64,000 bases of DNA from Lutibacter sp. B1 (GTDB lineage: Bacteria; Bacteroidota; Bacteroidia; Flavobacteriales; Flavobacteriaceae). The first letter of the stretch is position 1. Each line of letters opens with the position of its first letter. Where the stretch lies: assembly GCF_012524075.1 (NCBI RefSeq), contig NZ_JAAZUI010000010.1, positions 54,972 to 118,971 on the forward strand, given 5' to 3'. Both the position numbers and the translations under genes were made by a program. Below are positions 29,951 through 39,162 of the stretch, piece by piece. The notes beneath the pieces were generated by a model, which did no database searches, had not been told where the DNA came from, and saw only the letters and a list, made by a program, of their open reading frames with translations.

Positions 29951-30652
29951 ATGAAAAAAGTAATTGCGTTAATTATTGTATTTCAGCTTAGTGCATGTGC
30001 AGAATTACAACAAGTTGTGAGTCAACTACCAACCAGTGGAGGTATAACAAATGAACAAATAGCCAGTGGTTTAAAGGAAGCTTTAAATAAAGGTATAACC
30101 AATCAAGTAAGTACTCTTGCGGTACAAGATGGCTTTTATAAAAATGAACTGGTTAAAATTATGTTGCCGGCTGAACTTCAAAAAGTTGATAATACGTTGC
30201 GTAATATAGGGTTGTCAAGTGTAGCAGATGAAGGACTTAAATTATTGAATAGAGCAGCAGAAGATGCTGTAGGTGAGGCCATTCCAATTTTTGTTGAAGC
30301 TATAAAAGGAATGACTTTTACTGATGCTAAAACTATTTTATTAGGAAATGACGATGCGGCAACACAGTATTTAAAAAACACTACATCAGCCCAGCTTTAC
30401 CAAAAATTTAAACCCATTATTAATAGTTCTTTTCAAAAAGTTGGAGCCGATAAAATTTGGACAGATTTAATTACAAAGTATAATAATTTACCTTTAACAA
30501 CCGATGTAAATCCTGATTTAACCGATTATGTTACAGGTGAAGCTTTAAAAGGAGTTTACACTATGGTTGAAGTTGAAGAAAAGGGTATTAGAGAAAATGT
30601 AAATAAACGAACCTCTAATTTATTAAAACAGGTTTTTGCTTTACAAGATTAA
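29951..30652 (+). CDS. DUF4197 lipoprotein
   Basis: 233 residues. A short signal peptide ends in a lipobox (FQLSACAELQ, Cys about 16). The body matches DUF4197: GGITNEQIASGLKEALNKGI, FYKNELVKIMLPAELQKVDN, KGMTFTDAKTILLGNDDAAT and a C-terminal DYVTGEALKGVYTMVEVEEK. The envelope role is unknown. It is paired with the DUF5522 gene upstream. Confidence 0.88.
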   Translation: MKKVIALIIVFQLSACAELQQVVSQLPTSGGITNEQIASGLKEALNKGITNQVSTLAVQDGFYKNELVKIMLPAELQKVDNTLRNIGLSSVADEGLKLLNRAAEDAVGEAIPIFVEAIKGMTFTDAKTILLGNDDAATQYLKNTTSAQLYQKFKPIINSSFQKVGADKIWTDLITKYNNLPLTTDVNPDLTDYVTGEALKGVYTMVEVEEKGIRENVNKRTSNLLKQVFALQD

Positions 30653-30660
30653 ATATTTGG

Positions 30661-30682
30661 TGGCTGAGCGAAGTCGAAGCCA
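30661..30682. repeat. Intergenic palindromic repeat (GAGCGAAGTCGAAG type)
   Basis: TGGCTGAGCGAAGTCGAAGC ending CA has TGGCT / AGCCA ends and an inner CGA-AG-TCG dyad. It lies between two convergent genes and has a degenerate relative at 16722. Confidence 0.5.
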
Positions 30683-30712
30683 TGATAAAATGCAGCAATG
30701 TTTTATATTCAA

Positions 30713-31519
30713 CTAAAAATGACTTTCTAATTTTTTATGAAGTTCTTTAAAATAATCCAAAGCTAAAAGAAGGCGAGAGCCATACCAACTAAACATTTGT
30801 CCGTCTCCAAAAACAGTTATTGAACGGTTTGTAAATGTTGCAATTTCAATTGCATGTTCATCTTTAAAGTGAAATGGTTCTGAGGATAAAATTATAATAT
30901 CAGGATCGCCTTCATGTCGTATTTTATCAATTTCTACTTTTGGATAACGACTCATATTAGCGTAAATATTTTCAAATTTATTAAGCTTTAATATTTCATT
31001 TATATATGTGTCATTTCCGGTAACCATCCAAGGTTTAAACCAAATAAAATAAGCAACTTTTTTAGTTTCTTTATCTTTTATAAACTCTTTAAAATTGTTT
31101 AACTTGTATTCAAGTTTTTGAATGAGGTTGGTACTTTCGGTTCTTCTATTTAGAATAGTTCCTAAATCTTTTATTAGTTGAAGAGAGTCATCAATAGAAT
31201 TTACATCAGAAAAGTAGGTAGGAGCAATTTGTTCTAATTTAGGTAGAAAATCATAGGTATTTTCTTCTTTATTGCATAAAATAAAATCGGGTTTAAGGGC
31301 TATTATTTTTTCGAAATCTACTTTTTTTGTACCACCAACAATAGCTTTAGTAGATTTTAAATGATAAGGGTGTACGCAAAAAGTTGTAATACCAACCAGC
31401 TCGTTCTCAAGAGCTAAATCACACAATAATTCGGTTTGCGAAGGAACTAATGAAATTATTCTTTTTGGGGTATTTTTTAAAGAGATTTCTCTTCCTAATT
31501 GGTCTTTAAAAGTCTTCAT
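30713..31519 (-). CDS. BtuF-like helical-backbone metal receptor protein without signal peptide
   Basis: 268 residues resembling the periplasmic-binding family of cobalamin and siderophore receptors: TPKRIISLVPSQTELLCDL, KIIALKPDFILCNKEENT, VAYFIWFKPWMVTGNDTYIN, PDIIILSSEPFHFK. The start MKTFKDQLGREISLKN has no signal peptide, so the protein should be cytoplasmic unless the start is wrong. No permease or ATPase partner is adjacent. B12-related binding is possible given icmF in the window, but this is inference. Confidence 0.8.
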   Translation of the reverse strand: MKTFKDQLGREISLKNTPKRIISLVPSQTELLCDLALENELVGITTFCVHPYHLKSTKAIVGGTKKVDFEKIIALKPDFILCNKEENTYDFLPKLEQIAPTYFSDVNSIDDSLQLIKDLGTILNRRTESTNLIQKLEYKLNNFKEFIKDKETKKVAYFIWFKPWMVTGNDTYINEILKLNKFENIYANMSRYPKVEIDKIRHEGDPDIIILSSEPFHFKDEHAIEIATFTNRSITVFGDGQMFSWYGSRLLLALDYFKELHKKLESHF

Positions 31520-31529
31520 ATTTTATCTT

Positions 31530-31537
31530 CAAAAATA
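31530..31537 (-). promoter_or_regulatory. -7 promoter box of the BtuF-like gene
   Basis: The minus strand reads TATTTTTG, matching TAnnTTTG, 10 bases before the ATG. This supports the annotated start and the lack of a signal peptide. Confidence 0.5.
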
Positions 31538-31580
31538 AAATATAAAAGTACTTAAACTATTTTTTATATAGAGGGGTGAT

Positions 31581-32045
31581 TTATTTTTTTTGTTTTTTTA
31601 ATGCTGTTTGAAGTACAATATATGCTTCTTTAGCATCAGACATTTTGGCCCAGTCTAAAGCTGTATAACCTTTATTTGATTTTGCTTTTAAATTAGCTCC
31701 ACTATTTATAAGTAATTGAAGAATTTCAACTCTATTATGTCTGGCAGCGTACATTAAAGGAGTAAGCTTGTTAGATTCTTTATTTACATTTTCACCACTT
31801 TTAATAAGATTCTTAACAGCTTCGTAATTTCCTAATTGTATCAATCTACAAAAAGTACTTAACTTATATGGATTGCTCCATAATAAAAAAGAATTGTTCT
31901 TTTTATCAGCTTTTGAGTTTACCTTTTTAACAGGGTTTGATTTTATAATTTTATTTATTGGAGTTGTATTTGGGATTGTATTGGCTTGTAAATTAATAGT
32001 TGCTGTACTAAAAAGAAATACTAATAAAAAAAATAGATTTTTCAT
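31581..32045 (-). CDS. Exported ankyrin-repeat protein
   Basis: 154 residues. A signal peptide (MKNLFFLLVFLFSTATINLQ, cut near QANT) is followed by a basic linker. Then come about three ankyrin repeats (FCRLIQLGNYEAVKNLIKSG, LTPLMYAARHNRVEILQLLI, GYTALDWAKMSDAKEAYIVL). It is a probable periplasmic protein-interaction module; the partner is unknown. Confidence 0.85.
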   Translation of the reverse strand: MKNLFFLLVFLFSTATINLQANTIPNTTPINKIIKSNPVKKVNSKADKKNNSFLLWSNPYKLSTFCRLIQLGNYEAVKNLIKSGENVNKESNKLTPLMYAARHNRVEILQLLINSGANLKAKSNKGYTALDWAKMSDAKEAYIVLQTALKKQKK

Positions 32046-32163
32046 AATATAATTTTTTGAGTTTGATTAAAGTTATATTTTAATGACTGAAAAGAGATGC
32101 TTATGTTACAGCTTTAACACTACATTAACCATATTTTAACTTTTAATCTCAAAAAATGTTAAT

Positions 32164-33243
32164 TTATGTAATTGGTAGTTTTATAGTGGTAATAACACCT
32201 TTTTTATTCTCAACATTTTTCATTGTATATGTAAAGTTGTTATTGTATAAAATTTTTAAACGGTCTATAGTATTTTGTAATCCATTCCCATATTTTTTCT
32301 TTCTTGTATTTAAAGGAGCTCCATTATTTTTAATTGTAAACACAATGTTTTCATCTTTTCTTATAATAGATAGTTCTATAGTTAAATTTGTGAAATCGTA
32401 TGAATAACCATGTTTTATGGAGTTTTCTACAATAGGTAATAAAATTAAACTGGGAACTAAAATTTTGTTGAGCTTTTTGTCAAAATTAATTTTAACGGTT
32501 AAATGATCGGAATATCGGAGAGACATTATATCTAAATACCTTTTTACAATGCTTATTTCTTCTTTTAAAGGTATCAGATTGGTGTCTTTTAAATCTAATA
32601 AATCTCTTAATAAATCACCAAAATCAGCAACTGTATTTTGAGCTAATTTAGTGTCGGTTTCAATTAATGAAGAAATACTGTTAAGTGTGTTAAATAAAAA
32701 ATGAGGGTGTAACTTATATTTAAGAACATTCATTTTAACATTTGTAAGTTGATTTGCTAATTGAGATTTTTCGAGTTCTGTTTTTTTTGTTTTTTCAAAA
32801 TAATAGAATGAGTAAACTATACTAATCATTGAAAAATAGATTAAAAAATTTAAATCTATTACTGATATTATTCCAGCAAAATGACTTCTAACATCTATTT
32901 CAGCAAAAGTAATTTGTCCGGTTATTAGGTAAATAATTGATGAAATAAAGTAGATTACAACACCTATAAACAATGAAAAAAACAAATGAATACTTATAAT
33001 ATATTTCCATTTCATTTTTTTGTTGATCATAATTTTAGTGGTTATTGCAATAATTGACATAAAAGCGATTACAATTAACCAGTCTAAAATTACCCCTTCA
33101 AATATGATATCTTTCCATTCGGAAAATTCATAACCATAGCCATTAACTTTTAAATAAACAATTTTTAAAAATGAAATTATAGATGTAATTGTATAAAAAA
33201 GGATAAGTATTTTTAGCAGTCTTTTATCAATATATTTTTTCAT
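32164..33243 (-). CDS. LytS/YehU-type sensor histidine kinase
   Basis: 359 residues. Four membrane segments (about 10-32, 53-75, 82-107, 124-148) are followed by a cytoplasmic His_kinase domain with the phosphoacceptor motif KLHPHFLFNTLNSISSLIE (His about 181). The ATPase part shows LLPIVENSIKHGY and YGNGLQNTIDRLKILY. It lies four bases downstream of the LytTR regulator gene and forms its operon partner. The signal is unknown. Confidence 0.93.
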   Translation of the reverse strand: MKKYIDKRLLKILILFYTITSIISFLKIVYLKVNGYGYEFSEWKDIIFEGVILDWLIVIAFMSIIAITTKIMINKKMKWKYIISIHLFFSLFIGVVIYFISSIIYLITGQITFAEIDVRSHFAGIISVIDLNFLIYFSMISIVYSFYYFEKTKKTELEKSQLANQLTNVKMNVLKYKLHPHFLFNTLNSISSLIETDTKLAQNTVADFGDLLRDLLDLKDTNLIPLKEEISIVKRYLDIMSLRYSDHLTVKINFDKKLNKILVPSLILLPIVENSIKHGYSYDFTNLTIELSIIRKDENIVFTIKNNGAPLNTRKKKYGNGLQNTIDRLKILYNNNFTYTMKNVENKKGVITTIKLPIT

Positions 33244-33247
33244 TTTT

Positions 33248-34018
33248 TTATAATCCCATTTTTGTTAAAAATAATTTTTTGTAGCTTTTACTAACTCTAA
33301 ACATGGTTTTATCATTCATTTTAACATCAATTTCTCCATAATTAGAGTTAATTAATTCACTTATTTCATTTAAACTTACTATGGTAGATCTATGAATTCG
33401 TATAAATTTATTAGGATCAAGTAGTTCAATTAAATTACTTAGCGATTCTCTTAATAAATGTTTTTTTTCATTTGTGTATATTTCAGCATAATAACCTGAA
33501 GCAAGAATATATTTTACATCGCACACATTTATAAAATGAACTTTGTTTCCTAATTTAACAGGTATTTTCTCTGAGTAACAAGTATTGGTTTCGCCTGCTT
33601 TAACATATTTTAGCAGATCGTTAATTTTATCTTCAAACGGGCTGTGTGTTTTATTATTGATAAAGTTAATAATATTGTCTATTGATTTAAAAAAGCGATC
33701 GTCTTTATAAGGTTTAAGCAAATAATCAAAGGCAAAAAAATCGAAAGCTTTTAGAGCATATTCGTTATAAGCGGTAACAAAAACCACGATAGGTTTTTTA
33801 TCAACGATGATTTTTTCAAGTACTTCAAAACCATTCATATCAGTCATTTGAATGTCTAAAAAAACCACATCGGGTTCAAGGTCGTTAATTGCGGTTATAG
33901 CCTCTTTACCGGTAGCACATTCCCCAATCAATTCTAGTTTAGGTACATCATTAACCAAATTAACTAAACGTTGTCTTGCGAGTGCTTCATCATCAACTAT
34001 CAGAGTACTTATTTTCAT
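33248..34018 (-). CDS. LytTR-family response regulator
   Basis: 256 residues. The receiver domain (STLIVDDEALARQRL, phospho-Asp about 55 in DVVFLDIQMTD, VFVTAYNEYALKAF) is joined to a C-terminal LytTR DNA-binding domain (KIPVKLGNKVHFINVCDVKY, KFIRIHRSTIVSLNEI). It is co-transcribed with the sensor kinase and divergent from the susC-susD operon, which is its most likely target. Confidence 0.94.
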   Translation of the reverse strand: MKISTLIVDDEALARQRLVNLVNDVPKLELIGECATGKEAITAINDLEPDVVFLDIQMTDMNGFEVLEKIIVDKKPIVVFVTAYNEYALKAFDFFAFDYLLKPYKDDRFFKSIDNIINFINNKTHSPFEDKINDLLKYVKAGETNTCYSEKIPVKLGNKVHFINVCDVKYILASGYYAEIYTNEKKHLLRESLSNLIELLDPNKFIRIHRSTIVSLNEISELINSNYGEIDVKMNDKTMFRVSKSYKKLFLTKMGL

Positions 34019-34409
34019 AACATAAAATTAATATTGGTATTTGGTAGATATTAATTATTTACAAAATAAAGACTTAAATAATAGTTGTGGAATTGATAAA
34101 TGTTAATTTAAATCTAAAAACTACATTTTAAAACCTAAAAAACAGGTATACAAATCAAATAACATCCTCTTTAAATCATTTTTTTGTAAAATGAAAAGCA
34201 TTAAATTAAAATATTTATAGGTCAAATTTAACTATAAACTAAAAAAGAAGATAAAAAAGCCCTTTAAATTTATGTCATTTTGATCGTATAGTTAATTAAG
34301 TTCTTCATAATAAATACTATACAATTTTACATCAAAAAAGTATCAACTCACTTCACCGTAAACTCAACGCCTGGTTAACCTTGATATATTAGCTTAATAT
34401 TAATTTAAA
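34019..34409. other. Regulatory spacer between the LytTR system and susC
   Basis: 391 bases without a gene. Three ACTATA-type sites stand out: AACTATA (34230-34236), GTATAGTT (34286-34293) and ACTATAC (34316-34322), giving two inverted pairs. LytTR regulators commonly bind paired short repeats, so these are candidate operators. No TAnnTTTG box was identified with confidence. Confidence 0.4.
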
Positions 34410-37400
34410 ATGAAATTCATGAATCTAGGTTACAAATTTTTGATTTCTCTACTATTTTTATTAGGTACTTGTATAAGTATTTATGGTCAAGAGAAAACAA
34501 TATCAGGTACAGTAGTATCTGAAGAAAGCGGTCCTTTGCCAGGTGTTAATATTGTTATTAAAGGCACAAGTCAAGGAGTTTTAACTGATTTTGATGGTAA
34601 TTACTCAATAATGGCCAATATTGGAGATATACTTCAATTTAGTTATGTAGGAATGTCTACTATTGAAAAAACAGTTGGTGTATCTAATACAATTAATATT
34701 ACGCTTAAAGCTGAAAGTAATTTATTAGATGAAGTTGTTGTTGTTGCTTATGGAACTACAACGCTTAAAGAGTCAACAGGTGCAATTTCAAGTATAAAAG
34801 CTGATGATATTTTAAAAGAAAGTCCGGTGGTTTCAGTACAAAATTCTTTACAAGGTAATATTTCAGGTATTCAAGTAGGTTCAACAAGTGGACAGCCAGG
34901 ATCTTTTCCTTCTGTAAGGTTAAGAGGAGTAGGTTCGTTAAATGCCAGTAATAATCCTTTGTACGTTATAGATGGTGTTCCAATAGTTACCGGAGATCAA
35001 TCTAATTTTACAAGTTCAACATCAAATGTTCTTTCAACATTAAATCCTAATGATATTGAAAATATTACGGTTTTAAAAGATGCAGCATCAGCATCATTAT
35101 ATGGAGCAAGAGCTGCAAATGGGGTAATTGTAATAACAACTAAAAAAGGAAAGTTAGGTAAAACTGTTTTTGAATACAGATCAACTTTTGGGGAAACAGA
35201 TATTGCAATGAAAAATACAGACAGAAAAATGGTTGGAGGTGAAATTTATAGAGAACTTGCCAGAGAATCTATTTACAACTTATTTAAATATATTGAAGGC
35301 GAAGATGAAGCTACGTCTAATGAAAATGCAGATTTATATTTAGAGCAACTTTTCCCAATACCAGAAAATGGATATACTGATTGGCAAAAAATTCTTTTTA
35401 GAAAAGGAGTTGTAAAATCACATCAATTTAGTGTAAGGGGAGGTACAGAAAAAACCAAATTTTTTATGAGTATAGGTGCTCATGATGAAGAAGGGGTTGT
35501 TTATGAATCTGATTTTAAAAGATATTCTATTAGAAGTAATATTGATCATACTGCCAACGATAGATTATCTTTTGGATTAAATACAACATTAAGTTATACC
35601 GATCAAAATACTGTACCGGATCAAGGTTTGTTTTATGCAAATCCATATACTGCATATTTAATATCATATAATCCAACAGATCCAACTCGAAATAGTGATG
35701 GAGAATTACTGCCATATATTCAAAATCAATTTCCAAACCCTGAGTACGAGAGAGGGCAAACAGAACAAGGTTCAAGACAAATTAGAATTTCTGCAACACC
35801 ATACATACAATTAAAATTTACCGATTGGTTAATGTTTAAATCAATAAATAGTTGGGATTATTATTTTAATAAAGATGAATTATATTGGGGGCCAGAGTCT
35901 AATGATGGTTCAAACTATAATGGTTATGCATATAGAGCGCATAATACAATATCAACCTTAACAACTTCAAACACATTAAACTTTACAAAAACTTTTAGCG
36001 ATAAACACAATGTAGATGTAATGGCAGGATACGAAGTTAGTAAGGCTGAATATGACGATTTTGCTGCAGATGTTCAAGATTTTCCAAATAATGTATTGAA
36101 AGATTTTTCTACAGCTGCAGAAGAGTTAGATACTGATACTAATTTCCAAGAAGATAAGTTAATATCCTATATTTCAAGAGCCCAGTATAACTATAATAAT
36201 AAATATTATTTAAGTGCATCTATTAGATATGATGGAAGCTCAAGAATGAGTGAAGATAATAGATGGGGTACTTTCTGGTCAGTTTCAGGAGGTTGGGTGC
36301 TTTCAGACGATTTCTTAAAAGATAATAAGTTTGTTAATTATCTTAAATTAAGAGGTTCTTATGGTACAACGGCAACTTATCCAAATAGTTTTACAGGTGC
36401 TTTACCGTTGTATGCTTTCTCAGCAAGTTATAATAATCAAACAGCTGCTTATCCATCACAATTAGCAAATGAAAATTTAACTTGGGAAACCAATAAAAAT
36501 TATGATATAGGTATTGAGTTTGGTTTGTTTGATAATAAAATTTCCGGTTCAGTAGAATATTATAGTAGATATACAGAAGATTTATTACAAGATGTTCCAA
36601 TTTTAACATCAACAGGTTTCGAATCAATACTGCAAAACGTTGGTGAAATGAGTAATAAGGGAATCGAATTTTCTATAACATCTAAAAATATTGAAAAAGA
36701 GAATTTTTCATGGACAACAACTCTAACCGGTGCACATAATAAAAATACAATTGAGAAATTGTATAACGGCGAAGAAATACAAGATTTTCCATATATTTTA
36801 AGAGAAGGAAAGTCTAGATATACGTATTATTTAAGAGAAGCAGCAGGTGTTAATCTTGAAACAGGTCAATGGGAGTGGTATAAAAATACTACTGATGAAA
36901 ATGGAAATGTTATTTCAGGTAGAGAGAAAACTTCTGTGAGTTCAGAAGCTGAAAGTACTGTTGTTGGTAAATGGGATCCAGACTTTTTTGGAGGTGTTAG
37001 AAACTCATTTAAATACAATGATTTTGATTTAACATTTTTATTTAATTATACCATTGGAGGAAAAACCTATGATGACTACGCATATTATTTAAATAATGAT
37101 GGACGTTTTCCTTATCAAGGTATTCCAAAAGGACAGTTGGATAGATGGCAACAACCTGGAGATAAAGCATCAAATCCTATGAGAGTATATGGTGATGCTT
37201 CAAATGCTAACTTTCAATCTAGCAGAAGATTACATGATGGAACTTATGTAAGATTAAAAGATATTACGTTAGGATATAATTTACCAACAGAAGTATTGGA
37301 TAAAACAGGAATATTTTCAAATATCAGGTTTTCTATAAATGCTACAAATTTATGGACTTGGGCTAAAGATGAAGCTTATGATCCGGAGGTACTTGTTGGA

Positions 37401-37466
37401 GGTCAAACAGGAACAGGAATTCCTGCAACTAAATCATATTCTTTTAATGTACAGTTACAATTTTAA
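34410..37466 (+). CDS. SusC-type TonB-dependent outer-membrane transporter
   Basis: 1018 residues. After a signal peptide (to about IYGQ, residue 27) comes a carboxypeptidase-D-like regulatory domain (KTISGTVVSEESGPLPGVNI). The TonB-box-like segment is DEVVVVAYGT. A plug domain carries LYVIDGVPIV and the SusC hallmark LKDAASASLYGARAANGVIV, ending ITTKKGK. A 22-strand-type barrel ends in SFNVQLQF, with aromatic C-terminal residue. It imports a large nutrient such as a glycan or peptide with its SusD partner. No glycoside hydrolase is nearby, so the substrate is unknown. Confidence 0.96.
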   Translation: MKFMNLGYKFLISLLFLLGTCISIYGQEKTISGTVVSEESGPLPGVNIVIKGTSQGVLTDFDGNYSIMANIGDILQFSYVGMSTIEKTVGVSNTINITLKAESNLLDEVVVVAYGTTTLKESTGAISSIKADDILKESPVVSVQNSLQGNISGIQVGSTSGQPGSFPSVRLRGVGSLNASNNPLYVIDGVPIVTGDQSNFTSSTSNVLSTLNPNDIENITVLKDAASASLYGARAANGVIVITTKKGKLGKTVFEYRSTFGETDIAMKNTDRKMVGGEIYRELARESIYNLFKYIEGEDEATSNENADLYLEQLFPIPENGYTDWQKILFRKGVVKSHQFSVRGGTEKTKFFMSIGAHDEEGVVYESDFKRYSIRSNIDHTANDRLSFGLNTTLSYTDQNTVPDQGLFYANPYTAYLISYNPTDPTRNSDGELLPYIQNQFPNPEYERGQTEQGSRQIRISATPYIQLKFTDWLMFKSINSWDYYFNKDELYWGPESNDGSNYNGYAYRAHNTISTLTTSNTLNFTKTFSDKHNVDVMAGYEVSKAEYDDFAADVQDFPNNVLKDFSTAAEELDTDTNFQEDKLISYISRAQYNYNNKYYLSASIRYDGSSRMSEDNRWGTFWSVSGGWVLSDDFLKDNKFVNYLKLRGSYGTTATYPNSFTGALPLYAFSASYNNQTAAYPSQLANENLTWETNKNYDIGIEFGLFDNKISGSVEYYSRYTEDLLQDVPILTSTGFESILQNVGEMSNKGIEFSITSKNIEKENFSWTTTLTGAHNKNTIEKLYNGEEIQDFPYILREGKSRYTYYLREAAGVNLETGQWEWYKNTTDENGNVISGREKTSVSSEAESTVVGKWDPDFFGGVRNSFKYNDFDLTFLFNYTIGGKTYDDYAYYLNNDGRFPYQGIPKGQLDRWQQPGDKASNPMRVYGDASNANFQSSRRLHDGTYVRLKDITLGYNLPTEVLDKTGIFSNIRFSINATNLWTWAKDEAYDPEVLVGGQTGTGIPATKSYSFNVQLQF

Positions 37467-37485
37467 AAATTAAATTTTATAAAAG

Positions 37486-38904
37486 ATGAAAAAAATTATA
37501 TCAATATTAATATTAAGTCTTGTTATTGCATCTTGTGAGGAAGATTTTTTAGATGTATCTCCATCAGAATCTTTACCTCCTACAGAAGCTTTTAAAGATT
37601 TAACAGCAATTAGCCAAACGGTATTGGGTATGTATAGTGGCTTGCAAGAAGCAGAGTACTATAGCTATTTTATGATGGCCGTACCGGAAGTTAAGGGTGA
37701 TGATTTTCAAACCAGACAAACAGGTAAAAGAACTCAAGGTTTATATATGTTTAATGAAACTCCTGAAGCTACAAATGGAGGCGGTGATTTTTGGGATCAG
37801 GCATATTATGTATTAAATATTGCAAATTCAATTATTGAAAATATTGACGCTGTTGAAACTGAAACAGCTGACGATGAAATTTTGAAAAATCAATATAAAG
37901 GAGAAGCATTAGCGATGAGAGCTCTAATTCATTTTGATCTTGCACGTATATTTGGAAAACCTTATAGTGTAGATAACTCGGCTTTAGCAGCTCCGTTGGT
38001 TATAACAGTTCAAACGGTTGATGATGATCCTGCCAGAGCAACAGTTTCTGAAATGTACAATCAAGTTGTTTCAGATTTTACACAATCACTTAATTTACTT
38101 CCAACTGGAATTAATGATGGAAGGTTTAATACATGGACCGTTAAAGCTTTGTTATCAAGAGTATATCTATATATGGAGAAAAATGCGGAATCACTTACCA
38201 TCGCTAAAGATGTCATAAATAATAGTCCTTACTCATTGGTTCCAAATGCTGAATATGTAGGTTCATTTAGAGTAGATTTTAATTCTGAAAGAATTTTTGA
38301 GATAGTTAATACCGAAGCTGATAATCCGGGTCAAAGAGAAACTATTGGTTATGTTGTAGGACCAAGTTTTTCAACAGGAGGTTATGGAGCAGTTATTACC
38401 ACTCAAGTTTTTGAAGATTTAATTTCATCTGAACCTAATGATGTAAGAAACTTAATGTTTGATGAGGATGATTCTGGTAATGCAAAAGGATATTTTAAAA
38501 AATGGCCTGGTAAATTAGGTAGTTCCGTAGTTACAAATAATATACCTGTAATTAGACTGTCAGAAGTTTATTTAAACGCAGCCGAAGCCGCTGTTAAAAC
38601 AAATAAACCAAGCGAAGCTAATATGTATTTGGGAAATATAATGACAAGAGCTAACCCAACTATTATTGTTCCGGCATCTCCTAACTTAAATGATGTACTT
38701 ACAGAAAGAAGGAAAGAATTAGCACTTGAAGGGCATCGATTTTTTGATCTTATGCGAAATAATTTAACAGTTGTTAGGGAAGGAGGAAGACATTTACTTG
38801 GAGTTCCTACAGGTTTAACAAATTCAGATCATAGAACAATTTTTCCAATTCCTGAAAAAGAAATGCGTAAAAGCAATTCTCTTGTTCAAAATCCGGGATA
38901 TTAG
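37486..38904 (+). CDS. SusD/RagB-type nutrient-binding outer-membrane lipoprotein
   Basis: 472 residues. The lipoprotein signal has lipobox LVIASCEEDF (Cys about 17). SusD hallmarks are DFWDQAYYVLNIANSIIENI, YKGEALAMRALIHFDLARIF, WTVKALLSRVYLYM and ERRKELALEGHRFFDLMRNN. The C-terminus is FPIPEKEMRKSNSLVQNPGY. It lies 19 bases after susC and forms the surface lid of that transporter. Confidence 0.96.
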   Translation: MKKIISILILSLVIASCEEDFLDVSPSESLPPTEAFKDLTAISQTVLGMYSGLQEAEYYSYFMMAVPEVKGDDFQTRQTGKRTQGLYMFNETPEATNGGGDFWDQAYYVLNIANSIIENIDAVETETADDEILKNQYKGEALAMRALIHFDLARIFGKPYSVDNSALAAPLVITVQTVDDDPARATVSEMYNQVVSDFTQSLNLLPTGINDGRFNTWTVKALLSRVYLYMEKNAESLTIAKDVINNSPYSLVPNAEYVGSFRVDFNSERIFEIVNTEADNPGQRETIGYVVGPSFSTGGYGAVITTQVFEDLISSEPNDVRNLMFDEDDSGNAKGYFKKWPGKLGSSVVTNNIPVIRLSEVYLNAAEAAVKTNKPSEANMYLGNIMTRANPTIIVPASPNLNDVLTERRKELALEGHRFFDLMRNNLTVVREGGRHLLGVPTGLTNSDHRTIFPIPEKEMRKSNSLVQNPGY

Positions 38905-38918
38905 TTTTGTAAAGTGAT

Positions 38919-38948
38919 TAAAAAGAGGTCTTTAAGACCTCTTTTGTT
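38919..38948 (+). terminator. Terminator after susD
   Basis: Long stem AAAAGAGGTCTT (38921-38932) / AAGACCTCTTTT (38934-38945) with a very small loop. Confidence 0.75.
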
Positions 38949-39070
38949 GAAAAATATTGCTATGTCTATACTTACATCAAAAACAATGCAATTCAAATCA
39001 AATAAGTTTTTTAAGGAAAATCTAGTTGTAAATTAGATACATGATTACATAAACTTTGTTTTCAATTGTA

Positions 39071-39128
39071 TAATTGTTTGAATTAATTTATAAAATTGAA
39101 AAGCTGCAATGTAATTGTTTGAATTAAT
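39071..39128. repeat. Pair of 17-bp direct repeats
   Basis: TAATTGTTTGAATTAAT occurs at 39071-39087 and 39112-39128, period 41, in the spacer between susD and pyrF. No function is evident. Confidence 0.6.
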
Positions 39129-39131
39129 ACA

Positions 39132-39162
39132 AGCCAAGGAGTCATTAACCTTGGCTTCTTTA
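39132..39162. terminator. Terminator at the pyrF/susD convergence
   Basis: Stem AGCCAAGG (39132-39139) / CCTTGGCT (39149-39156) with T-rich DNA on the right. It lies against the end of pyrF and could also stop plus-strand transcription. Confidence 0.65.

Noticed and set aside
32156..32407. 83-codon plus-strand ORF with hydrophobic product
   Set aside because: It is antisense to the end of the histidine kinase gene; hydrophobicity is the expected shadow of AT-rich coding.
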